Positions 21,101-33,100 of a DNA stretch of 49,969 nt are shown here, piece after piece. The DNA comes from Nemertoderma westbladi. Its lineage: Eukaryota > Xenacoelomorpha > Nemertodermatida > Nemertodermatidae. Each line of letters opens with the position of its first letter. Position 1 is the first letter of the stretch. Made by a program: the position numbers and the translations under genes. The stretch is taken from positions 1 to 49,969 of the forward strand of contig JAUCBJ010000086.1 in NCBI GenBank assembly GCA_032718475.1, read 5' to 3'. The notes under the pieces were generated by a model. That model was not told the origin of the DNA, did no database searches, and saw nothing but the letters and a program-made list of their open reading frames with translations.

Positions 21101-24100
21101 TTTTTAATTTATCTTTGTTTGTATGTTCTTTAACATTTTATATTGGTGTGCTCTATGAGTTCTCCTTGGTTTTTATCAATTGCTATAAACCGTAAAACAA
21201 ATACAAGAATAAACTTGTTGATAAACACCAAAGTACATAGTTAGGGTTTTGGTTAACTGGTATAAAAAAAAAACTAACCCTACAAGTTAAGCGGGGTAGA
21301 TATTTTTCCAGTATTTTTTTCGTATCTAATAGGGTAAAGCAGGTCGAGGTATTTTGAGTGGTTATTTATTTAGGAAGCAGGACAATGCGGTCCGAACAAT
21401 TCGGTCCCGGACAATTCGGTCCCATTAATTTTGTGTTTTGGGACCGAATTGTCCGGGTCCAAATTTAATTGGTACTATATAATGGTGAATGTTCTAGAAC
21501 CTTAATATATATTATTATATGGTAGCTAGTGTTTTTTTACTAGCTAGTATTTTTTTGAAAATGAAAATATTTTACTTTTTTTTGTTAACATTATTAGTTT
21601 AATGGTAGCTATTATGGTGTTTTTATGGAGCTTGTGAATTATTTACTAGTGAATTATTTACTAGTTAGTAATAGTATGTATTTAAAATGTTTAAAACTGA
21701 TTTTTTTTATATATTGCGTATGTATTATGTGTTTTTGGTTGGTTAACAAGCCTAAATTATTATCCTAGATAATAGCTGGATCTCATTCAGGGACACTGCT
21801 GAATTTAGATAAAAAAAATTGTACCTCGCCACACGATGTTCTTTTCAGCTTAAACTGTTATAATATCATCAATATTTTTGGTAATTAATATAACAGAATA
21901 AGTAGGCCTAATAGGCCATAGGCAATAATAGATAGGCAATAGGCCTATTGGTACGAATACTGAAACTGAAGTAGGCCTATTATTGTAGGTATATCGGTAC
22001 GAAACTTTATCTAAATTCCAGGAAGTGCTAGGCTTATTGCTGCAGTAGTATTTATTTTGGGGGATTATGTATTTATTTTGGGCAAAAATATATTTGTTTT
22101 TGGCGAAAATGTATTTGTTGTGGGGAAAAATGTATTTGTTTTGGGGGAGAATTTATTTGGTTTGGGGGAAAATGTATTTGTTTTGGGGAAAAATGTATTT
22201 ATTTTGGGCGAAAATGTATTTGTTTTGTGATGGAAATTTGTAATTATTTTGGGGGTTTTGTCATTTATTTTGGTGCTAATAATTGGTTTTGGGGAGCATT
22301 TATTTATTTTGGTATTGAATAATTTGTTTTAGTGTTGAATAATTGTTTTTGGTGTTAAAAAATTTGTTTTGGTGTTTGAATAATTTTATTTGGGGTGACT
22401 TTATTTATTTGGTGTTGAATAATTTTTTTTGGGGTCACATTATTCAATTTGGTGTAAAATAATTTTTTTTGGTGAAATTTTCATCAATTTTGGGATGACT
22501 TTAATTAGTAGCATAAAAAAACACTAGCTACACCTTAATAAATAATATATAATAATGTTCTCGAACACTTACCAATAATAAAAATAAAAAAAATACAGTA
22601 TTTTTTAAATTTAAAAAAATTATAGCTAGTAGATTTTTAAGAATGCTGTGCCGGCTTATCGACAAAATTTCACCGCCACAACTCCCTATCACCCATGACA
22701 TTTGCTAGATCATCCGCATCTTCAAGGCCAGTGTCCTTTAAGATGCGTCTCAAGAAAGTCATGGGCTGCCCACCATGCTTATTCGCTCCATGAGGCTGCC
22801 AAAGTACAAGATTATGCACTGGCTGGTCCTCAAGGCGAAAGCAATGTCCTGCAAAGCGGAGACGATTTTGTTCTAGTGTCAAGCTTGGGGGAACCAATGA
22901 GACACCTCCAATGTTATATAGTGTCTGGTTGGAGATGTGAGCATTGTACTTGACACAATGAACCCGACGTAGCATTCTTGTGAATGTGCCATCCAGAGAT
23001 TTGGTGTCCTCGGCAGTTAGAGCCCAGCATGGACTCCCATAGAGGAGTACTGGAACTACTGCTGCTCTAAATAATCGGACCTTAAGTTTCCGATTAATTC
23101 TCGGGGACTTCCAAATCCTGGAAAGCCTATTCAAGGCTGCCCATGCCTTTCCCTTACGTATTCGAAGGTCCTCACCTGACTTCCGGATCCATGATCCCAG
23201 GTAACAGAAGTCATCCACATGCTCAAGCATACCATCTTTTGAGCTTATGCTCATCCGATCAGAGACTTGCTGAGATCTTTCAAAGTTAACTGTCAAAATT
23301 TTGGTCTTTCTGGAGTTAATAAAAAAAACCAACACTAGAGGCAGCATGTTCTAATGAGCTGAGGAGCCGTTGGACTCCCTCTAGTGATTCTGAGAGTACT
23401 CCTAAGTCATCAGCAAAGTCTAGATCAGTTAGGTTCTTGGCAGGATTTCCTCGAATTCTGGAGCCAGTAGGTGGAGTTATCATCACCCCATCATCATTAT
23501 GATGATCTAAGGACATGCGTAGAACATAGTCAGTCAACAACAATTATGAACAAGAATGGTGCAAGTGTGTCTCCCTGGAGGACGCCCCATATCACTTCAA
23601 ATGGTTCTGTGTCACCGTCAACAGTAGACACAAATGTTGTCGAACCATCGTATACTGATCTGATTGCTGCAATAATTTCATCAGGAATCCCATATAATGA
23701 AAGTATGCTCAACATACGTGAGCGAGAGACTGAATCAAAGGCCTTGAAGAAGTCAACAAAGATAACAGCCAGATGCCTGTCTTTCTTTTTTGATAACTCT
23801 TCAATTATCCTTCTAAGTGCCAAAATGGGCTCCATGGTCCCACGACCTTTACGGAACCCATTCTGATTTCCACGGAGCAGTCTCTCAATGGGATCTCTGA
23901 TGCGATTTAATAGAATTCTATTGTATAGCTTTGCAGCAATTGAGATCAATGAGATTCCCCGAAAAGAACCATAGAGTGTTAGGTTGCCCTTCTTGGGAAC
24001 TGGCACCAACTTATTTGTTTTCATTTCTTGTGGAACTCTTGTTGTACGGTACATGTCTACTATGATGGGATAGATGAGCTTTTTACCAAAAAATATATCT

Positions 24101-27100
24101 ACTACAGTAATGTTCTAGAACATTCACCAATATCAAAAAAGCACTAAAAAGTTGCTATCAGGAACCGGACAAATCGGTCCCGGACAATTCGGTCCAGACA
24201 AATCGGTCCCGGACAATTCAGTTCCATTTATTTAGTGTTTTGAGACCGAATTGTCCGGGACCGAGTTGTCCGGACCGAATTGTCCGGGACCGAATTGTCC
24301 GGGACCGAATTGTCCGGGACCGAATTGTCCGGGAACGAATTGTCCTACATCCATTTATTTAATGTATATATGGACCAACTCAGTTGTGATTTAGAGCATT
24401 GACAGCTGTTACAGTAGAAGCAAGATGGGCAGAATGCGATCGTGTCCGCAGGTATTCGGGGGGGGGGGTACTGGCTTTCAATTTTTTTTCGAATTTTTTT
24501 TTCTATTTCACCTAGAGTAGATTTTTATCAAAATTCCAAATATGAAAACCATTTAGCCAAATCTGTCTTACTTATCGAGGAGATATGGCTGTCTGTCCGT
24601 TTTACTGTCAGTCTGTCCGTCAGTACCGGTATGTCTCCAAAACAATAAAAAACATAATATCTATCTAAAAAATCTCCTATAGGGGTTTTCTTGGTCCGTA
24701 ACTTCATTTCTGATATCAGTATTCAAATTGGGCCTAGTCGTTTCTGTCTGTATGCCTGTCCGTCAAAATATGACGGCCTGACAGCCAAACATTCAATTTG
24801 GAAGTCATCAAATGATAAATCTGACACTCGAAATGAATTCTGCGACCAGGAAAACCCCTATAACTAAGACTGTGTGTGCCCTTTTCTACGGACAGATTGT
24901 CGGATAGTCAGAAAGGCAGATAGACAGACAAACAGACTAACTAGAGTTCATTAAAGTGAAATCTGACCTCAGAAATGAAATCAGCGACCAGGATAAGCTA
25001 GGTTTTGTGGTTTCGTGTTGATACATATAGTGACAGACATTCTCACATATTAACCGACAATTTTTGCGCGGGAAGGTTCAAACTTTAAAGGCAATTATCT
25101 CGGAATGGTATTTTTTCATTTTTAAAACACATCTCCTCCGACATTTTTCAACCGTTGTAAGTTTTTGGTATCAAATGAAAGCTACTAGTGCGCGCAATAA
25201 TAAAATTCGAGCAGTTTTTTTTTAGTTATGCAATTGTTCATCTGTTATAACATTTTTTACGAAAAGAAACAGTGCTGTTTTTTTTAATTTAAAAATTATT
25301 TTGAAAAATAGTGGTAATTTCCATGAAAAGTTCGAAACAAAAATTCTGCTAAAAATTTTTCACGTAATCGGCCATGTTGATTCCAAAAATACAGGTTACA
25401 ACTTCTAAAAATAAAGCATAACAAAGGAGATACATTTTAAGTAAAAAATTTAGATTTTGGCTCTGGCCGCTAAGGGGCGTGAAATATGATTTTTTTTTTA
25501 AATATTACAATTCAATGTAGTACACAGGCGAGTGAAGTTTCTAGAAGGGATCAGTTTTGTACTTCTTAACACAAAATAAGTAGTTAGTTAAAGTCAGATG
25601 TAAAGTTGGATTTATTAAAAGAAAAGATAACAAAATCAAATAATTCCCATCAAAATATCGCCTCGCCTGACTTTATAACAATTAAATATTTTAATATTCC
25701 ATTTAATACCTCAACAACGATTGCACAATTAATAATATCAACAATTATACAGTTATTACAAACTGCGTAAAATAATATAATTCTAGATGATTTCTAACAA
25801 GATTTGGGGCGAGCCGTATGGGTAGGCCGTGTACGTATTTTTTAATAATATGTTGCATATATATTTTTTGTAAACATGATCACATTCGGGACCGAGAGTT
25901 TACATTTTACATTTAGTCAGTTTATGTGACGGCGTAAATAAAAAAATGGTTTCAGGCAACTTATATCACTTTATATCACACAAATTATTATATCACCAGA
26001 AATTGTGCATATTTTCTCCCTATACTGACAACATCTTGTTAGAATTCATTACAATAATTAATTAGGCTCTTAAATAATTATCAATTATTATATAATTAAC
26101 TTCTTTACTATAAATTATTATATTATAAGTTAATGTTAATAAATAATATTGGAGTGATATTAATGATACCGATAGAACACGTTGTCCGTTGGGTAAATAA
26201 CTACTTATTAACATAAACTAAAACAACATCTAACACTAAATAACATTATAATATAGACCAGTAAATTCTATAAAACGAGAAATGCGGGAGTAACGTAACT
26301 GAGCAAATAGGAGATACAGATAGACTCCGTTCGACTCAAACCCCCGCCCCCCACATGAACAAATAACAATTATATTGTGGTATATTTATATAATTTCCGT
26401 TGGTCAACTGAAATTATATAAATATATATCAATATCAAATATATATAATTCATACTTACACTTACGCGACTCAGTACTGCTCAAATACTTTCAGTTTAAC
26501 ATATAGAGATGGGGAATACTCAGCGCAATCAAAATTGAAAACTCTACAGGGGAAAATCGACACAAAAAATACTCTGTATCTCTACTAAAATAAAAATGAA
26601 ACCTCTTCTCTTCTGTTAACTTTAGTTTATTGTTTTGGTTAGAATAACATGCCACTGTAACCGGCTCCTAAACCTTTATTATTATGGTAGATACCAACGA
26701 GATATTAATTCGCCGAGCTGTGATTTATGTCAATATTTCCCCGTCTGTCTCCAGTTCAATTATATAAAATTTTAAACTAAACGTGTTATGTTATAGATGT
26801 GGGGCGAGCCACCTAGTGAGCTATCGAATTATTTATATTTAATTAAATTAAATAATACTAAATGTTACACTCCATGTGCAACGCGCTGTTTCCACAGCAA
26901 CTTGTAGCATACCGTAACCACGCAACCATACACGCACATAACAATTAGAAACTAATTCGACCTAATAAATACCCAACGATATATTATTAGCGAGATTGGT
27001 AGCATTGAATGGCTATACCCATAAATAAAATTAAGTAGTAATGAATAAGGTTGGCAAGATTTTATAATTCAAATCAGTTTCATTCCATAACTCCGTGAGA

Positions 27101-30100
27101 TTTGCATTAAACAGTTACATTATAATGACGTGACGTGCATCAAAAAACAGTTCGGCGTAACCAGTAAATACACGGAATTATTATATCGGTGGGTTTGCAT
27201 GCATCGATGAATGTGTCTGTGAGTGAGTGAGTGCAATATTAGTAACTGTGTAGGGATTTACGGAATTATTATTTGGGAGTTGCGGGACTTTCAAATAGTT
27301 TAAAGTAAAATAGACTAAAAGTTTGAAATTATAATAGTATATAGGCCTACTGCGATGATCGGCAGTAAACTAAACTCGTAAACCCAGGATGCTTCGCCGG
27401 GTACACAACATAGCATATGATGCACACATAAGCAATGAGGTGTTATATAAATATGGTAACATCTCATTGCCAAGACCTAGCATCACCCTGCAGAAACGCC
27501 GTCTAATGCTTGCTGGGCAGTGTTTCCGCCGGCAGGATCAACCTGTACACAACCTTGTGCTGTGGCAGCCTGCTGGCGAGAATAGACGTGGTGGACAGCC
27601 ATTGACTTTCCTCAAACGCCTGCTCAAGGACACAGGACTTGAGAACAGGAATGAATTAGGAAATTGTATGGCTGACCGCAAGATCTGGGGGCGCTATGTT
27701 TCTGGAGCCGCCGGCACTGCACCCTAGTGCAAGCCGATCATCATCATCAAACTCGTTTGGTATAATATGTAATTAGTAAAACAACATTGAACACACAACA
27801 AGAGGGTCAATGGGGCATATTTTATCGTTACATACCTAAAATATAACCAAATTAATTATTTTGATACCATATGTATAACCCAAAATATAATTTTTTTGTT
27901 ACTAAGAACAATAAGTAACCGGCAACAAAAATAATGAATTCATCACCAAAATTAGGATTTAAATAAATTTGATTTAGTATCTTTTATACTTTGTTGAGTT
28001 ACTGTAACCTGCTCTTTTCCTTAATTTATAACCTAAACATAATTATTAGCGAAAGTAATTAAATTTTCAAACTTATTACCATTATAGTAAACTTGGTGAT
28101 AATCGCCCCACATATTCTTATTTTGGTGATGTATTCCGTATTTGATTCAGTAATTTATTTATTTATGCTTATTGTTTCTGCTTATTAATTAGTTGTAACA
28201 TTGCAGTAACAGTTTGTAACATTGCAGTAACAGTTTGTAACATTGCAGTAACAGTTGGTAACATTGCAGTAACAGTTTGTAACATTGCAGTAACAGTTTG
28301 TAACATTGCCGTAACGGTTTGTAACATTGCAGTAACAGTTTGTAACATTGCAGTAACAGTTTGTAACATTGCAGTAACAGTTTGTAACATTGCAGTAACA
28401 GTTTGTAACATTGCAGTAACAGTTTGTAACATTGCAGTAACAGTTTGTAACATTGCAGTAACAGTTTGTAACATTGCAGTAACAGTTTGTAACATTGAGG
28501 TAACACTTTGTAACATTTCAGTAACAGTTTGTAACATTGCAGTAACACTTTGTAACATTTCAGTAACAGTTTGTAACATTTCAGTAACAGTTTGTAACAT
28601 TGCAGTAACAGTTTGTAACATTGCAGTAACAGTTTGTCACATTGCAGTAACACTTTGTCACATTGCAGTAACAGTTTGTAACATTGCAGTAACAGTTTGT
28701 CACATTGCAGTAACACTTCGTCACATTGCAGTAACAGTTTGTATTTGTAACATTGATATGATTTGGTGTCGTCATATTATAATTATTTTCATGCAATTAT
28801 TTTTACGTGAGAAATTTAAACATCCAACTACAACATTTAATTAATTATTTATCATAATAAATCCAATAGTTTATATATAATACTTTAGTTTAACAGACTA
28901 CATTAAAAAAACAAATTAAACGAAATCTAAACAATAAATCTAAAACCAATTAACAATTCAAATAATCATTAATCTAGAAAATACAATAATGTTGGAATCG
29001 ATGCACAAATTCAATCAACTAGAAGGCGGTTTATTTAACTTCCTTTTACGTTAAACAAAATCTTTATTTATAACGACTACCGGTACATACACTAAATATG
29101 TGCCATTAACACTCCCAACGAGTAGTCGGACTATCATCATTAACTTAGTGCATTAATTATTTAATTAATTATAATAACTCACGGCATCGTAGTGATTAAC
29201 GTCTTGCACTCCTCTAGTAGACTGGATAGGAACTGACTGTCGCTACTCTTAGCGTTAAGGGAAACCTTCCCATCTGGTTGACACTTAACTAAGAGACACA
29301 GATGGTCGTCTCTAACCGAGACGCCGTACAGCGAGGCCGTGTCCCCGATCCGTTCTACGACGTGGAGACGGAGAAAGAAACTCAAATGGGCGAGGAGGAC
29401 TGGGAATGAGAGAGCGGGATGTGTGAGAACGACCGAGGACTTGTCGGAGAGTTGGGTGCCGGCGAGGAGGTCGGCAAACCGGTCCGCCGAGATCGGGGAA
29501 CCCGTGAGGAACGCGGAACACCGCAACGGGAGTTTAAAGTCGAGTTTCTCGCTGGTGGAGGAGCCGTCTTCCCGGTTGAGCGCTGTGAGGGTCAGCGTAC
29601 CGCGGAGCGTCTGGGCGACCCCGATGGCCGCCACGGTGAACCGGAGACCGGCCTCGTTCGCGGTCCCCGGCGGCAGTTGGAACTCCGGCCGGATTCCCTC
29701 CCCGGGGCGATCCCGACTCAGCTTCGCGTTCAACGAGTCCAGCACGTTGAGTTCGAGGTTCTTTAGTTGCGAACCGTCGGTGAGATTCCGGAAGAGTACC
29801 GAGACGACCAGCTGGTCCGTGCTGGACGGCAGACAGCGCAGGTCGTAGTCCATACGGACGGTTTTACTCTCGGCTAGCAACTTGTAACTACTCAACGCCG
29901 GCATCTCCTCTTCTACAACCAACTCCTCAGCCGGCTCCACTGTACCCTCAATCTCCTCAACATCGTCGCGACTTCTCGTCTTCTTCTTCAACTTCTTATG
30001 TTTCTTCTTCCGACTCGGCGGCTCCTCCACTTCAACCTTCTCTGTTTTCTTATCCTCCTTATCCTTCACTCCGTCCTCCTTCGCAACTTTCTCGGGAGTC

Positions 30101-33100
30101 AACCAGAAATCAATGTCGTCCATTGACGGTTCCGATGGTTTCCCGGAAGGTTCCGGAGATTTCCCGGATGGTTCCGGAGATTTCCCGGAAGGTTCCGGAG
30201 ATTTCCCAGAAGGTTCCGACGTTTTCTCCGACGGTTTCCGGGATGACTTTCGGCCGGAACGTTTCGACTGTTTCGGCTCGGTGGGCGACTCCGTCTTCCT
30301 CTCCTCCGTGGCTTCCTCAACTTCCTTAGGATCTTCCACCTCGACTTCCCGATGTTGTTTCCCCTTTTTCTTCCCCTTTTTTCCCTCGCTAACCTCAAAC
30401 CCCTTCAACCCCGCCGATTTTCGTCGCTTCTTCCTCCCCTTCTCCCCCGCCAGGCTCCCATCCTCCCCTCCCTTCTCCCCTCCCCTACTCCCCTTCAACC
30501 CCCCCGCGTCCCGGTGCCCACGTATCGGCAACACATCCCCGTCACCCAACGGCGCGTCCAATGGGACATCCAGCCGCCGGTGGGGGTCGTTCTCGTCTTC
30601 AACTTCCTCGTCCGTCGACTTGGCGTCTTCGGGCAGCTCCTCCGCCACGATATCAACGACGTGCATCGCCGGAATGTCCTCCTCCTCCGAGGAACTCGCG
30701 TACTTGCCCTTCTTCTTGCGGTTCTTCTTCACCTTCTTCCTGACCTTCTCGTACTCCTCCGAGGTGCGAGTGAACCCGGGGATGCTGAGCGGTATGGTCA
30801 CATCCTTCTTGGAGAGGCGAACCACCGGAGGCGGTACAACTGACTCCTCCTTCTCTACCTTCCGCCCGACCGACTGCTTCAGATAGTGCGGATTCTCCTT
30901 CTGCTCGCTCCTCCGCTGCCTCCGACGCCTCTCCAACTCCTCCTCATCCACCTCCACGTACTTGCGCTCCTCCTCGGTGGCTACGAACTCCCCCCTCCAG
31001 CCCCCTCCCCGCTCCTCCGCCGGCTCCTCCACTGGCTCCGCGTTGATCCACCGATCCAGATCCAAGCCCTCCGGCACCGGGACCTTCCGCTGGGCCTTCG
31101 GGGCCACGGGGTTCAACTCGCCCACGAACAGGCCGCCCACCACCTCGCCCACCCACTCGCCCCGTCCCTGCGCCTTCCGCACGTACTTGAGCATCTGGAG
31201 GGCGACGCAACCCCGCTCCTGCACCTCGAGGTACGGACTATCCACGAAGACTGGCAGCCTCCCCACCATCTCGTCGGTGAGTTCCATCGCCACCGCTGCG
31301 TCCCCCGCGGCCTCGGCATCCCCCACCAACCGCGCGTACAGCTTCAACGCATTGTGCACGTAGATGGACTGCACATTGCCGGGGAGACTGGTGACGCGTG
31401 GCTCTACCAGACCAAGGAGAGTCTCCCTCGGTGTGGGTAGGAACTCGTTGAACTCCCCGGCGATCCAGGCCGCCGCGTACAGCACCTGCGGCAGTCCGTG
31501 CGAGTCGCTCGCCGTCGTCGCCGTCACCAACAACCCCTCGTTGCTGATCATCGCGGCCATCTGCTGCACTGCGTACTCCCGTATCGAGCGAACCCGGATC
31601 GCAACGTCCATCATCTGACTCGCTATCACGAGCCCGTGTCGGGTCCCTTCCATCTTGGTGAGCTCCACGAGGATACTGATGTACCACTCAAAGTTGGAGA
31701 TGTATTGGTAGTTAGATTGGCTGCAGATGTCGATGATCTTGCAGAGAAGTTCGTCGCGGTAACTGGTCCCCTCCGATTTGTCCATGTGGACCATGAGTTT
31801 CTTTACGATCTCCATCAGGTTCTTACGGGATACCATCCCGTAGATGAGGCCCAGGGCCCGAATCCTGATGCTTTCATCTCTGTCGTCTAGACAGGTCATT
31901 ATGAGGTCCTTGTGCGCCTGGACAGACTTGGGGTGGCTCTTTAAGATTCCGCTCATTGCGAGCAAGCCGAGGTACTTGAGGTTCTGGTCGGAATCTTCGA
32001 TAAGTATTCGGAGTTTCTGCACGCAGAGCTGGATGGAGGCGTTCTGGTGGGACATCCCGGAGGATATCGATATGAGTACCGCGACCACCGTGTTTATACA
32101 CTCGTACAAAAGAGACATGGCGGATGTGCTGTGGATGAGGTTGGTGAGCGGTTCGATGAGTTTCTTACCGAGTCGCGGTTCCAACGGTGTCAATGCGCCG
32201 AATAGCTTGATGATCTTAATGAGCATCCAGTTGTTTGTGGAGCCGGTCATTAGTTTGAAGAAGGTCGGCGCGAGGAACAGATAGTTCTTCGGGTTGCGAC
32301 GTGCCAACTCGCAGATAACGTTAACTGCCGCGCTCTGGACGCCAGCATCTGGGTCCTCTAGTTTCTCCTTTAATCGCAAAAAGGCTGGCCTCAAAGATTC
32401 TGGGTATTTGAGGAAAACCTTGTAGAGAACTAGGATAGCCTTCTTCCGGAGATACGGACGGGTTGAGGTTAGCAGAGAGAGAAGGTCGTTGACAAGATCT
32501 TTAGCGAGGTCCGCTGTCATAAAGCATGAGAGACCGGCTAGGGATATACCGGACTCGTATATGTGTTGGCTGGTAACGTCTTTGCGTATCATATTTGTCG
32601 TCAGCATTATAACATCTGTATCGTCGTGGAATGATTGAACCGCGGCCAAATAACCGATTCTTTTGAAGGTGAACTTCGGTGAACTCATGACTTCTATTAT
32701 ATTAAAGGCAGCCCAGCTGATGTCATATCCCAACATCTGTAGGTAAGTGAGTTTCTGTATTGCGTTCGCCTTTCCGTCAATGTTGTTCTGCTTTAACTCA
32801 TGTTTGATCTCCTCGATACATTGCATAACATACTTGGACTCATTATCTTTGTTGGCTCTAATTCCCCGAATCATATCAGACATATTCTTATCGAAAACTC
32901 TCTCGACACTCGATTTAACCCTCTGCAATGCCATCACTGAAGGTTGCATTTGCAATTTAAAAATAATATTTATTTTTATGGAATATCTTCAGAAGAATGA
33001 TTTTATAACATAGGCCTACAACTTAGAGGTCGTCTGAAGATACACTGAAAGTCTGAACCGAAACCCAACTAGAAGTCATGAGGTATTTTCAGATTTTATT

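Noticed and set aside
28169-28796. Minus-strand ORFs MLQTVTA-, LLLQCYK- and NCYCNVT-repeats
   Set aside because: All three frames of a 21-bp minisatellite are open at once, which points to a repeat and not a coding gene.
29312-32284. Numerous plus- and minus-strand ORFs of 60-260 codons
   Set aside because: They are shadows of the GC-rich AP3D1 coding frame, with low-complexity Pro/Ser/Arg content and no independent features.
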